Part shown: positions 1 to 10,000 of the stretch, in pieces
How positions within the stretch are numbered: position 1 is the first letter of the stretch
How the letters are laid out: each line of letters begins with the position of its first letter
Assembly: GCF_001705665.1 (NCBI RefSeq)
Contig: NZ_MDHA01000044.1
Span: forward strand, 248,001 to 312,000
DNA length: 64,000 nucleotides
Direction of reading: 5' to 3'
From: Thioclava sp. SK-1
Lineage (GTDB): Bacteria; Pseudomonadota; Alphaproteobacteria; Rhodobacterales; Rhodobacteraceae
Notes under the pieces: model-generated
What the model was told of the DNA's origin: nothing
Databases searched by the model: none
The model's input: the letters and a program-made list of their open reading frames with translations, nothing else
Made by a program: the position numbers and the translations under genes

Positions 1-49
1 CGCCCGGATCTGGGCGCGCTTGTTTCGTTTAAAGAGCCATTGCCAGTGT

Positions 50-370
50 TTAGGCTGCTTCGGCTTCTTCTGCGGCCATTCGGCGTTCGCTCTCTTCACG
101 AGACAGCGCAACCGAGGTCCGCACACCCTTGGAAACAAAATCCATCAGACCCTGCACCACACGTTCATTCGGGTCGATACCAGAGCATGACAGAACCTCG
201 CGGCCATCGCGCGAGCGCGCCCAGCGAGCAATCTGTTCAGGTCCGTTACCGTATTTTTTGTCATCGGCAATCGCATCATCTAACGCAGCAAGGACGACGG
301 CAGCAAACAGCTTCCGTGCTCGTTGGCCTTGCTCATAGTTGAATGCGGAGCCATCAACGAAATCGCGCAT
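50..370 (-). CDS. DUF6280 family protein
   Basis: This encodes a 106-residue cytosolic protein that matches, from memory, the short DUF6280 family conserved in Rhodobacterales; its function is unknown. Features visible are the N-terminal MRDFVDG, a central DDAIADDKKYGNGPEQIARW segment and a Glu/Ala-rich charged tail. There is no signal peptide or membrane segment. The start at 370 was chosen because AAGGAC lies about 6 nt upstream and the family begins at MRDFVDG; the frame stays open further upstream but that extension is not protein-like. It stands alone, with 315 bp of non-coding DNA between it and ygfZ. Confidence 0.8.
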   Translation of the reverse strand: MRDFVDGSAFNYEQGQRARKLFAAVVLAALDDAIADDKKYGNGPEQIARWARSRDGREVLSCSGIDPNERVVQGLMDFVSKGVRTSVALSREESERRMAAEEAEAA

Positions 371-530
371 TATTCCGTCCTTTTTATTGCTCTTGCGTTT
401 CCTGGCGTGACGGTCATGTAGGGCTGTTCGCCTGCGATTCGATATGCCCCCATAAGCATAGCTGCCATGCATATAACACATAGCTAAGGCATGGCGAGTG
501 CAATATACACGAAACGGCACTGAAATCTTT

Positions 531-595
531 ACTATATGTAGTGTTCATATATTTGATTTCATGGAAAAACCCGCATCATATAGGGGTGGTTTTTA
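531..595. other. Intergenic region (371-685): near-palindrome and possible terminator
   Basis: The 315 bp between ygfZ and the DUF6280 gene hold no gene. At 531-544 there is a near-palindrome with ACTA/TAGT arms around TATG, about 160 bp upstream of the DUF6280 start; it loosely resembles an NrdR or other dimeric-regulator site. At 565-594 the sequence has AAAAACC and GGTTTTT arms. Read on the minus strand this is a GC-poor hairpin ending in TTTTT, 92 bp after the ygfZ stop, and could be its terminator. Both calls are weak. Confidence 0.35.
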
Positions 596-685
596 TTTTG
601 CACGAATATCAGGCAAAGCCCTTTAACCATAGGGAACCACACCATTTTACGACAATCGCTCGCATTATCGTGACTTAGCTTAGCT

Positions 686-1432
686 TTACCCTTCGTTAAC
701 CGTATTCAGAGTAACCTTCGCACCCTCGCACAGCATCTCGTCGCCAACGCGGTCAAAACGTAAATAGGCCAGCGCATGATCCCCAGACCGCGTCAAGATT
801 TGCCCTGCAACCTTATCGTTGGACGTGATCTGTGCCCCGAATTCGGCATCCCCAGCCACCGTAACCGTGGTCAAGCCTTTGCGCAGCTCTGTCTTATGTT
901 TCATCCGGGCAGTGACCTCTTGCCCGACATAGCAGCCCTTGCGGAAATCAACACCCGACAGACGTTCAAAGCCATATTCCAGAATGAAACTGTCTGCCGT
1001 TAGCTCCAACCCTGTCTCGGGAATGCAATGCGCAACCCGGATCGCGTCAAAATCCGTGCCGTCATCGCCAGATCGCGCCCCATACAGCCGCCACCCCAGC
1101 GCAGGATGCCGTGGATCAGCAACAGCGCCCTCGGGTGCCTTCTGGGTGCCGCGAAACACTGACAGCGTCGATGGCACAATCGCCACATCCGCACGCAATT
1201 TATACATCAGCAGCCGTTTGATCGTCGGCCCGGCAATTGAGGCATCGATATCAAGTAAGATCGTCTCGCCTTGCTCAACCAAGATAAAATCGGCCAGATA
1301 TTTGCCCTGCGGCGTTAAAAGCGCGGCGTAAACCGCCCCGTGCGACAGCTTGCGCATGTCATTTGTCACCATGCCTTGCAGAAAGCTTACGCGGTCTACG
1401 CCGGTCACCTCAAAAATTGCTCTGTCTGTCAT
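686..1432 (-). CDS. ygfZ: YgfZ/CAF17-type folate-binding Fe-S assembly protein
   Basis: This 248-residue protein is a GcvT-fold, folate-binding factor that helps build or repair certain [4Fe-4S] enzymes. The family signature is present at residues 165-172, KGCYVGQE, with the conserved Cys at 167. The N-terminal part (FLQGMVTNDM) matches the GcvT-like domain. Length is slightly shorter than E. coli YgfZ (about 326) but usual for alphaproteobacterial copies. The ATG at 1432 has AAAGGAG about 7 nt upstream; longer in-frame starts lack this and run into the region of the divergent aminotransferase gene. The pathway assignment rests on family knowledge. Confidence 0.9.
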   Translation of the reverse strand: MTDRAIFEVTGVDRVSFLQGMVTNDMRKLSHGAVYAALLTPQGKYLADFILVEQGETILLDIDASIAGPTIKRLLMYKLRADVAIVPSTLSVFRGTQKAPEGAVADPRHPALGWRLYGARSGDDGTDFDAIRVAHCIPETGLELTADSFILEYGFERLSGVDFRKGCYVGQEVTARMKHKTELRKGLTTVTVAGDAEFGAQITSNDKVAGQILTRSGDHALAYLRFDRVGDEMLCEGAKVTLNTVNEG

Positions 1433-1573
1433 GATGTGCTCCTTTGCCTGCAATATAGGCACCCGACCCAAATGCGCCAAGGTCAGATTGTGTCGGTTAC
1501 GCAGTGACGATTGACCCAGTTTTGCTCTGGCTCTACCGCTTAGGAATCGCTTTTTCGCAAGGATATCCGTCAG

Positions 1574-2785
1574 ATGACTCTCGCCAACGGTCGTAGCTAT
1601 CTTGCCATCCCCGGCCCTTCTGCCATGCCCGACCGGGTACTGCGTGCCATGCATCAGGCGGCGCCCAATATCTACGAGGGAGAGATTGAAACACTGGCGG
1701 CGAGCATTGTCGAGGACCTGAAATATGTTGCACAAGGCCCGCAGGCCCATGTTGCGATCTATATCTCTAATGGGCACGGCGCGTGGGAAGCCGCGAATTC
1801 CAACATGTTTTCGCGCGGCGATACGGCCTTGGTGTTGGCCACCGGGCGGTTTGGCCTTGGCTGGGCCGATCACGCACGCAGCATGGGTGTCGACGTAGAA
1901 GTCATTGATTTCGGTCTGAAATCTGCCGCTGATCCCGTGCAGCTAGAGGCGACACTACGCAAGGATACGGGTCATAAGATCAAAGCAGTCATGGTCACGC
2001 ATATCGATACCGCGACCACTGTGCGCAATGATATTCCCGCGATGCGCGCCGCAATTGATGCGGTGGGCCACCCTGCCCTTTTGGCGGTGGATTGCATCGC
2101 ATCGCTGGGCTGTGAGCCGTTTAAAATGCAAGACTGGGGCGTGGACATCATGGTCGCCGCCTCCCAAAAGGGGTTGATGGTGCCGCCCGGTCTTGGTCTG
2201 GTATGGGCCAGCGACAAAGCAATTGCTGCGTGCCGTGATGCAGATCTGCGCACACCCTATTGGGATTGGACGCCCCGGATGAACCCTGAATTTGTGTATC
2301 AATATTTCGGCGGCACCTCCCCGACACATCATCTGTTCGGCCTGCGCGAGTCGCTTGACATGATCAAGGAAGAGGGGCTGGACGCGATCTGGGCCCGGCA
2401 TAAAACATTGGCGCGCGCCGTGTGGGCCGCCTTTGATACATGGGGCGCACAAGGCGATATCAGCTTGAACTTGGCTAATGATGCCAGCTTACGCGGATCT
2501 TCGGTGACGGCAGCGCGCATTGGCAACGGCGGCGCAGAACGGCTGCGCAAATGGCTGGAAACACAGGCCGGCGTGACATTGGGCATCGGGCTGGGCATGG
2601 CCGAACCAGGCACGAAAGAGGCCGATGACTTCTTGCGTGTCGCCCATATGGGCCATGTAAATGCACATATGACGCTTGGCGTTTTGGCGACAATAGAGGC
2701 CGGCTTGCAAGCGCTGGACATTCCGCATGGTCCGGGCGGTGTGGCCGCCGCCGCTGCCGTGGTTGCCGCCCATACGGTCGCATAA
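1574..2785 (+). CDS. Class V PLP-dependent aminotransferase (alanine/serine-glyoxylate type)
   Basis: A 403-residue cytosolic PLP enzyme of fold type I, class V. It begins IPGPS, which resembles the PGP motif of alanine-glyoxylate and serine-glyoxylate aminotransferases. The PLP-binding Asp is D173 (AVDC) and the Schiff-base Lys is K199 in ASQKG, followed by a PPGLG loop. The family transfers amino groups from serine, alanine or aspartate to glyoxylate or pyruvate; serine-glyoxylate aminotransferase is the likeliest, but the substrate cannot be fixed by eye. The gene is divergent from ygfZ and its stop is 3 bp from the stop of the convergent DUF305 gene. Confidence 0.85.
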   Translation: MTLANGRSYLAIPGPSAMPDRVLRAMHQAAPNIYEGEIETLAASIVEDLKYVAQGPQAHVAIYISNGHGAWEAANSNMFSRGDTALVLATGRFGLGWADHARSMGVDVEVIDFGLKSAADPVQLEATLRKDTGHKIKAVMVTHIDTATTVRNDIPAMRAAIDAVGHPALLAVDCIASLGCEPFKMQDWGVDIMVAASQKGLMVPPGLGLVWASDKAIAACRDADLRTPYWDWTPRMNPEFVYQYFGGTSPTHHLFGLRESLDMIKEEGLDAIWARHKTLARAVWAAFDTWGAQGDISLNLANDASLRGSSVTAARIGNGGAERLRKWLETQAGVTLGIGLGMAEPGTKEADDFLRVAHMGHVNAHMTLGVLATIEAGLQALDIPHGPGGVAAAAAVVAAHTVA

Positions 2786-2788
2786 CGT

Positions 2789-3205
2789 CTAGGGGGTGCC
2801 ATGCGCCTCATACCAGGCGATCATCCAGTCCAGCTCGGCTTGTTCACGGGCGATGATCTGGCCCGCGCGGCTGCGTAGGGCCGGATCTTCCCCGTAATCA
2901 CGCACCACCTGCGCCATCGCCAAAATGCTGCGGTGTTCCGGGATCATCATCTTGACGAAATCGCGATCCACATCTCCGGTTAATTGCTTTGGCGTTTCTT
3001 GCAGCATTTCATCACGCGCGTCCTTGAACGCGGCGGTCGAAGGGGCGGCATCTGCCGTGCCGGTCACCCCTGTGCTATCTGTCGCGATAATATTGGGTTG
3101 GATCGCGTCTTTGTAATGCGGCTCTTGCGCATAGGCGCCAAATGCCAATGCAAAGGCCAGTGGGCTTAGCATGGCTATTCGGTGATATCTTTTTGCACGG
3201 CTCAT
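2789..3205 (-). CDS. Secreted DUF305 family protein
   Basis: A 138-residue protein with an N-terminal signal peptide (basic MSRAKRYHR, then a hydrophobic stretch to AYAQ near residue 27). The C-terminal half is a DUF305-type four-helix segment: DRDFVKMMIPEHRSILAMAQ corresponds to the family's His/Met-rich MIPHH..A..MA motif, here with EH in place of HH. Family members are periplasmic, and some bind copper. The start at 3205 has GGAGGGG 4-9 nt upstream. It is convergent with the class V aminotransferase gene and stands alone. Metal binding is inference, since only one of the usual paired His is retained. Confidence 0.75.
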   Translation of the reverse strand: MSRAKRYHRIAMLSPLAFALAFGAYAQEPHYKDAIQPNIIATDSTGVTGTADAAPSTAAFKDARDEMLQETPKQLTGDVDRDFVKMMIPEHRSILAMAQVVRDYGEDPALRSRAGQIIAREQAELDWMIAWYEAHGTP

Positions 3206-3298
3206 CGTCCCCTCCGTCGTCGGTCTTATCCAACATTGGCAAGGAACAATGATCGCGTGCAAATCACTGCTCAGAGAGAGCGCCGTGACCGGCCCATC

Positions 3299-4423
3299 TT
3301 AGGGCTTTGACACCGTTTGATCAGCGGCTTTCAGCGCAGCAGGCAATTGCTGGGCCAAAACGTCCAGCTCTGCGTCCGGGCCACATGATACGCGGATACA
3401 TCGATCCAATGGCGCCACACCGGGCATGCGCACGAACACATCGCGCGCAGCCAGCTGCGACAACACCGCGCGGGCATAGACGCCGTCACGTCCGCAATCG
3501 ATGGCAACGAAATTTGTAGCCGACGGCAGGGGGCGCAAACCATTGTCATGCGCAATCTGCGCGATGCGCCCGCGCGCGCCCTCAATCAGCAGTTTCATAT
3601 AGGCGGCCCATGTGCGGTCTTGCAGCGCAGCCAAGGCACCCGCCTGTGCAATCGCATTCACCCCGAAATGATTGCGCACCCGGTCAAAGGAGGCGATCAC
3701 CGAAGTGGCCCCCAGCGCATAGCCAATCCGCGCCCCTGCCAGCCCGTAGGATTTGGAAAATGTCCGCATCCGGATCACGCGCGGGTCATCAAGGGCGGTG
3801 GTGGGCACGGCCTCTGGTGGGGCCATTTCCAAATAGGCCTCGTCCAAGCACAGTAAAGTGCCCGCAGGCAAAGCCGCAATCATCGCGTCAATCTCGGCCC
3901 CCGTCAGCCATGACCCCATCGGGTTGTCGGGATTGGCCAGGTAGATCAACTTGGCTCCGGTCAGCCGTGCGCGGTCCAGAAGCGCTTCTGGGTCTTCGCG
4001 ATCATCACGGTATGGCACTTTATGCAAAACGCCGCCAAACCCGGCCACATGGTAATTGAACGTCGGGTATGCGCCGTCCGATGTCACCACCGCATCCCCC
4101 GGCGCGATCAACAGGCGCACCAAAACGCCCAAAAGCCCGTCGATCCCCTCTCCCACAAGGATATTGTCCGGCGTACAGCCGTGAAACTGTGCCAAGGCGT
4201 GGCGCAGTTCATGGCTCAGACTGTCACCATACTTCCAGATATCCGCGGTTGCCCCGGCCATGGCTGCCATCGCACGCGGTGACGGGCCAAAGCCGTTTTC
4301 ATTCGCGCCCAAACGTGCCGCAAACGGCGCGCCGCGCTCTCGCTCAAGCGTCTCGGGCCCCACAAAGGGAACAGTGGCAGGCAGGGCGGCAACAAGCGGG
4401 GTCAGGCGAAGATCGTATGTCAT
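3299..4423 (-). CDS. HisC-like class I/II PLP aminotransferase
   Basis: A 374-residue fold-type I aminotransferase closest to the histidinol-phosphate aminotransferase group. Visible features are the N-terminal LGANENGFGPSP, NPDNPMG at 166-171, DEAY at 194-197, the PLP lysine K224 in FSKSYGLAG, and a C-terminal RVSCG substrate-carboxylate arginine. Such enzymes act on histidinol phosphate or on aromatic amino acids; without other his genes nearby, an aromatic or broad-specificity paralogue is as likely as the biosynthetic HisC. It starts with ATG at 4423, and the unrelated PepSY gene lies 87 bp upstream on the same strand. Confidence 0.8.
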   Translation of the reverse strand: MTYDLRLTPLVAALPATVPFVGPETLERERGAPFAARLGANENGFGPSPRAMAAMAGATADIWKYGDSLSHELRHALAQFHGCTPDNILVGEGIDGLLGVLVRLLIAPGDAVVTSDGAYPTFNYHVAGFGGVLHKVPYRDDREDPEALLDRARLTGAKLIYLANPDNPMGSWLTGAEIDAMIAALPAGTLLCLDEAYLEMAPPEAVPTTALDDPRVIRMRTFSKSYGLAGARIGYALGATSVIASFDRVRNHFGVNAIAQAGALAALQDRTWAAYMKLLIEGARGRIAQIAHDNGLRPLPSATNFVAIDCGRDGVYARAVLSQLAARDVFVRMPGVAPLDRCIRVSCGPDAELDVLAQQLPAALKAADQTVSKP

Positions 4424-4510
4424 GGCATCACCGCTATCAGCTTGGCCGATAAGCGCAAGCGAAACTGCAAAAAACCGGCCCGCGACAGCGCCTGCCGCAG
4501 GCCAATGACA

Positions 4511-5941
4511 TCATGCAAGGCGCAGGCGTGGCCGGATGATCATGTCAAACACCAGCACTGCGGCTAAAACCGCACCCGCCATCGGAAAGGCCAGCGCCAG
4601 AACAACCGCAATCCATTGTGCCACACGCCAACGTGGCATGTTCTTGGGCGGGGGTGGCGCATGTATCGCCCAACGTCCCGCAGGACGCCGCTTCCACCAC
4701 ATCACAACACCCGACAAGCATAGGAAGATAACGCCAAAACAGACGACAGTATTGGCCAGCACGCTCCAAAATCCCAAGGTGCCCATATGCAACGCAATAC
4801 CTACGGCCATCGCCTTGCCCATCATGCTGTAATCGGCAAAGCGCACATCGGCCAGAATATCCCCGGAATATTGGTCAATATGCACGATGCGATCGGATGT
4901 TGGATCGGTCGAGTCTGTCGACATAGAATCGCGGCTGATGGTCCAGACCCCACGCGCGGTCATGGGCATATTCAGCTGATATCGGCCGTGAAAGCCGATC
5001 TCATGCGCGAAGGCCACAACCCGGTCCATATCCGGGCTGTCCCCCGCCGATCCTGCCTGTGTGATCATCGGCATATCGGCCATCGACCCATGTCCAGCAT
5101 GCGGATCAGACGCCGGCATCGGTGTCTGCTCTAACGCCCAGGGCACCTCTTTGGTGCCTCCATTAAGCGCCTGCGCATGGGTGACATCGCTGACCGGGAT
5201 CCCGGAATATTTCCCCGCTGGAAAGCTGGACCAGGCTTGCACCATTTTTTCGCCCCAGACGCCGGTCCACGACAAGCCCGAGATCAGGAAGAAAAGCAAC
5301 GCGACCGACAGCCACAGTCCCACCGCACCATGCAAGGAGCGCCACAGGCTGCGCCCGCGCAACCCCCATCGCGGGAGCGTTTCACGCCACCCACGCCCAT
5401 CGCGCGGCCACCACAAATACAGGCCTGTCACCAGCAGAATGATCCCGAAAGACGCTGCAATCTCGATCATCCGGTCGCCGGTTACGCCGATCATCAGATC
5501 ACTGTGCATCGTATCCATCGTGTCATACCAGCCAGAGCGGCGGCTGAAACTGTCCAGCACGGCAGCTGAATACGGGTCCACCACGGCCATCATCTGCCCA
5601 TCGACCGTATCGATACGGAAGATCGCTGCCCTGTCCGCGCCGCGGGGCGCGATATATTGTGCCACTGTGCCGCCTTGGGGGAAGGCTGCCAAGGCCGCAT
5701 CCGCCTGAACCGAGACGGGTAAGGCCGTGTCTTGGGCGATCACGCGCATCGTCTCCCCATCGCGGCCATCAATCCAGGCGATCCACAACATTGTCATCCC
5801 GGTCACTGCAAGCATTAGAAAAAAGGGAATAACATATAATCCGGCATAGAAATGCCAGCGCCAGACAGCACGGTAAAATGTTGCCTTGCGGCCCAGATCG
5901 GGCGCTGCGTCAGAGGGTGAGGGTGTTGAAAGGGCGGCCAT
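4511..5941 (-). CDS. PepSY-domain inner-membrane protein
   Basis: A 476-residue protein of the PepSY-associated (PiuB/FecR-neighbour type) membrane family, often tied to iron or copper reductase functions. Membrane segments lie near residues 30-55, 160-178, 205-230, and two towards the C terminus (around 385-410 and 440-470). Conserved His residues flank the helices (WRWHFYAGLY near 30, MHSDLMIGVTGD near 145, SLHGAVGLW near 202). A periplasmic loop at about 275-292 is rich in His and Met (DPHAGHGSMADMPM), suggesting metal binding. It lies 105 bp downstream of the 118-residue secreted protein and may be co-transcribed with it. Electron transfer to metal is inferred from the family. Confidence 0.8.
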   Translation of the reverse strand: MAALSTPSPSDAAPDLGRKATFYRAVWRWHFYAGLYVIPFFLMLAVTGMTMLWIAWIDGRDGETMRVIAQDTALPVSVQADAALAAFPQGGTVAQYIAPRGADRAAIFRIDTVDGQMMAVVDPYSAAVLDSFSRRSGWYDTMDTMHSDLMIGVTGDRMIEIAASFGIILLVTGLYLWWPRDGRGWRETLPRWGLRGRSLWRSLHGAVGLWLSVALLFFLISGLSWTGVWGEKMVQAWSSFPAGKYSGIPVSDVTHAQALNGGTKEVPWALEQTPMPASDPHAGHGSMADMPMITQAGSAGDSPDMDRVVAFAHEIGFHGRYQLNMPMTARGVWTISRDSMSTDSTDPTSDRIVHIDQYSGDILADVRFADYSMMGKAMAVGIALHMGTLGFWSVLANTVVCFGVIFLCLSGVVMWWKRRPAGRWAIHAPPPPKNMPRWRVAQWIAVVLALAFPMAGAVLAAVLVFDMIIRPRLRLA

Positions 5942-6046
5942 CAGCAGGCCCCCAGTTCGCGAAAACTGTATAACATCATTTATGGCTCCGATATCCGCCG
6001 CCAGATTTGGCGCGGAGTGGTCTGATTTCTTTACGAAAGACTAGGA

Positions 6047-6403
6047 TCAGGCAGATATCGGCGGGGCGCGGGCCACCCCATCATATAATGGACGGCTGGC
6101 CTGCCAATGCACCGGGCCGCGCAGCGCATGCCGGGCGGTCTGATAGGTCACCCCACGCTGCGGAATGTTCGGCGCAACGGCGGTATCTGTGGCGTGATGC
6201 AGCAGGCAATGATGGGCCGGCGCGGATTGGCGCTCAATCGGTGTGCCATTGGCATCAAGCACCAGCACTTCTAACCCTGTGCCGGTACAAATCACCACTG
6301 TCTGCGCGCCAATGACTTCTGCCAACACCGCCGAGGATTTCGGCAGCGCCACGCCCAACAGAACGCTTAGAACTAAAAGGCAACGTAGGATGCGCAACAC
6401 CAT
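6047..6403 (-). CDS. Small exported protein, DUF2946-like, beside the PepSY gene
   Basis: A 118-residue protein with an N-terminal hydrophobic leader (residues 3-28) and then a short domain with TVVICTGTG and a HHCLLHH cluster near residue 66. Small exported proteins of this kind, often annotated DUF2946, commonly sit beside TonB-receptor or PepSY genes involved in metal uptake. I recognise the arrangement rather than a firm family match. The Cys/His cluster could bind metal. GGTGG precedes the ATG at 6403. Confidence 0.55.
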   Translation of the reverse strand: MVLRILRCLLVLSVLLGVALPKSSAVLAEVIGAQTVVICTGTGLEVLVLDANGTPIERQSAPAHHCLLHHATDTAVAPNIPQRGVTYQTARHALRGPVHWQASRPLYDGVARAPPISA

Positions 6404-6533
6404 GCGACCACCCTAAGCGACGGTCGCTAAGGGGGCAACGGCAAACGCCTGTGGGATTATGTCGCAGACCTGTTTCCAAGCCAGCGCCACCCTACGCGTC
6501 CACCGGTTCAGCCCGCCACAAACCAACAGACAT

Positions 6534-6565
6534 AAAACGGCCCCCGGCAAAGCTGCACGGGGGCC
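6534..6565 (-). terminator. Rho-independent terminator after the 81-residue protein gene
   Basis: There is an 8-bp perfect stem, GGCCCCCG (6539-6546) and CGGGGGCC (6558-6565). Read on the minus strand it is followed by GTTTTATG, so it ends transcription coming leftward from the small gene at 6678-6923 and possibly from nrdJ. Confidence 0.7.
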
Positions 6566-6677
6566 AGTTTCGTCAATCAGGCTCGTTCTGGTTCACTGCC
6601 CTCGAAAGCGGTTTATTTGCCTAGGCCATCTCGACGTCCAGGGCGAGCGCACCCGCCCCCGATCTGGGTCATTGCGT

Positions 6678-6923
6678 TCAATGCAGCTGTTTGGCGCCGC
6701 AGCTCATCAATGTGACACGGGTCGTGCGCCCCGCCATCTGGATTTCTGTCACGTTTAACGCCTGCGGTGTGCGGTCATGTTCCAGCACCTCAATCGAGGC
6801 ACCGCCAAAGCTGGCATCAACCAGATGTTTCAATGCAGGGCCGGCCAGCTCGGCCTGATACCCGCCGGAAATGCGGCGCAATGGAACATCGGCAAAGGCT
6901 TGTGTTGCAATGATCAGCTGCAT
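6678..6923 (-). CDS. Hypothetical 81-residue protein downstream of nrdJ
   Basis: I do not recognise this small cytosolic protein. It begins MQLIIATQAFADVPLRRISG, has no membrane segment and no clear motif, and ends CGAKQLH. The ATG at 6923 has AAGGAC 7 nt upstream, which is why it was preferred over a longer frame. It lies 116 bp downstream of nrdJ on the same strand and is followed by a good terminator, so it may be the last gene of an nrdJ transcript. Confidence 0.55.
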   Translation of the reverse strand: MQLIIATQAFADVPLRRISGGYQAELAGPALKHLVDASFGGASIEVLEHDRTPQALNVTEIQMAGRTTRVTLMSCGAKQLH

Positions 6924-7039
6924 TGGATCGTCCTTGTGAACGCAAATACTCTTAACTCCGGCACCCAAACGGCCCCGGTTAGGGTATCCCCGGTCGCGAC
7001 TGCGCACATCCGGGGACGGTCATTTTGCGGCAATCGCCC

Positions 7040-10000
7040 TTAGCTGCAACCAGAGGTGCCGCCACAGGTGTTGCACTTCATGCAGGTGCCATTGCGCACC
7101 AGCGTGTAATTGCCACAATCGCCACAGGCTTCGCCCTCATAGCCTTGCATCTTGGCCTTGGCGCGCCGGTCCATCGACACCGTGCCCGATGCCACCGCAG
7201 TGGATGCCTGCGGCTGTTGGCTGGGCTGGGTGGCAAACGCAGTGACGCTTTCGCTGGTTGCGGTGACGGTCGTCGTCGTCGCCTGTCCGCCTTGCAGCAC
7301 CATCAGCTCTTGCGGCATCCGTTTACGCAGATAGCCCGAGGACGAGATCTGGCGCAGCACTTCCAAAGATTTTTGCGCCGCATCTTCGCTGATGTCTTCG
7401 ATATTGGTCTGACCTTCATGTGAGCCACCGCCCAGATCATCAAATGTGTGGCCCTGTGGTTTGACATGCGCCAGATCGGTGCGATCCAGATAGGAAATCG
7501 CCAATTCGCGGAACACATAATCCAGGATCGAGGTGGCCGATTTCACCGAGTCATTGCCCTGCACCATGCCAGCGGGTTCAAATTTGGTGAAGGTGAACGC
7601 ATCGACGAATTCATCCAACGGCACGCCATATTGCAAGCCAACTGACACAGCGATGGCGAAGTTGTTCATCATCGCGCGGAAGCCTGCACCCTCTTTGTGC
7701 ATATCGATGAAGATCTCGCCAAGCGCACCGTCATCATATTCCCCGGTGCGCAGATAGACCTTATGACCGCCGACAATCGCCTTTTGGGTATAGCCCTTGC
7801 GGCGCGAAGGCAGCTTTTCACGGTTGGACCGGACCAGCTCTTTGACGATCACTTTCTCAATGATCTTTTCGGCCAGAACAGCGGCTTTTTCCTGCGGCGT
7901 ACCCGAGGCCAGAACCTCTTCTGCCTCTTCGTCGTCTTCGATCAGCGCGGCGGCCAATGGCTGCGACAACTTCGACCCGTCACGATACAGCGCGTTGGCC
8001 TTGATGCCCAAGGACCATGACAGCTCATACGCCGCTTTCACGTCTTCGATGGTGGCATTGTTCGGCATATTGATCGTTTTTGAGATCGCGCCGGAAATGA
8101 ACGACTGTGCCGCGGCCATCATCGTAATGTGGCTGTCCACCGACAAGAAGCGCTTGCCTTTCTTACCGCAAGGGTTGGCGCAGTCAAAGACCGACAGATG
8201 TTCGTCCTTCAGATGCGGCGCACCCTCCAATGTCATCGTGCCGCAAACATGATCATTGGCAGCGTCGATCTGGGCCTTGGTAAAGCCAAGGTGGCGCAGC
8301 ATGTCAAAAGACGGGTCGTTCAATTTGGCCACTGGAATACCCAGTGTTTTCAAGCAGAAATCTTCGCCTAGGGTCCATTGGTTGAACACAAAGCGGATGT
8401 CGAATGCCGATGGCAGCGCCGCGGCAATCTTTTTCAGCTCGGCTTCACCAAACCCGTGACCGATCAATGATGTGGTGTTGATCGCCGGGCAATTGCCCAA
8501 CGAAGCATGACCAACAGCATAAGACACGATTTCCTCGGCCTGCGCCGATCCATAGCCCAGCTTTGCCAAGGCCGCAGGAACCGATTGGTTGATGATCTTG
8601 AAATACCCGCCACCGGCAAGCTTCTTGAATTTCACCAATGCAAAGTCTGGCTCGATCCCGGTCGTGTCACAATCCATCACCAGACCGATCGTGCCAGTCG
8701 GTGCGATGACCGACACCTGGGCGTTACGGTAGCCGTGCTGTTCACCCAGCGACAGCGCCTGATCCCATGCGCCTTTGGCCAGCGCGGTCAGACCCTCTTG
8801 CGGGCAGTTTTCCAGATCCAGCGGAACCGGCTTCACCGCCAGGGCTTCATAGCCGTCGGTTTTACCATAGGCCGCATTGCGGTGGTTACGGATGACGCGC
8901 AGCATGTGATCGGCGTTTTTCTTATAGCCTGGGAAAGTTCCCAGCTCCCCCGCCATTTCGGCCGAGGTTGCATAGGACACGCCGGTCATGATCGCGGTCA
9001 AGGCACCGGTCAACGCCCGTCCCTCGTCACTGTCATAGCCGTAGCCCATATTCATCAGCAAACCGCCGATATTGGCATAGCCCAGACCCAGGGTGCGGAA
9101 ATCATAAGACCGCTGGGCGATCTCTTTTGATGGGAACTGCGCCATCAAAACCGAGATTTCCAGCGTCACTGTCCAGATGCGGGTGGCATGCATATAGGCT
9201 TCTGCATCAAACGCGCCGTCCTTATAGAAGGTCAGCAAATTCATCGACGCCAGGTTACATGCGGTATCGTCCAAGAACATGTATTCCGAACATGGGTTGG
9301 ACCCACGGATCGGACCATCTTCCGGGCAGGTGTGCCATTCATTAACTGTGTCGTGGAACTGAATCCCCGGATCGGCGCAGGCCCAGGCCGCATGACCCAC
9401 CTGTTCCCACAGATCCCGCGCCTTGATCGTTTTGGCGACAGAACCGTCGGTGCGCTTTAGCAGTTCCCAATCGGCATCATCTTTGACAGCCTGCAAGAAC
9501 GCATTGGTCACCCGCACCGAGTTATTGGAGTTCTGACCCGAGACCGAGGAATAGGCCTCAGAATCCCAATCAGTGTCATAGGTTGGGAACTCAATCGCGC
9601 TGTAGCCCTGACGTGCGTATTGCAATACGCGCTTGATATAGGTTTCCGGGATCATCACACCCTTGGCGGATTTGATCGCCGCTTTCAGCGCCGGGTTGGT
9701 CGATGGATCGACCGAGCTTTCATCAGAGCCATCAAAGGCGCGGATCGCTTCAAAGATTTTGTTCAGCTCGCGCTCATGCAGTTTGGAACCCGCAACAAGC
9801 GAGGCCACTTTCTGCTCTTCGATGACCTTCCACGACACGAATTCCTCAATATCGGGGTGATCCATATCCACGATCACCATCTTGGCGGCGCGGCGCGTGG
9901 TACCACCCGATTTGATCGCACCGGCTGCGCGGTCACCGATTTTCAAAAAGCCCATCAGGCCAGAGGATTTACCACCGCCCGACAGGGCCTCATTCGCGGC

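Noticed and set aside
1-16. CGCCC/GGGCG hairpin at the window edge
   Set aside because: Only five base pairs and cut by the edge; might be the DUF6280 terminator but cannot be judged.
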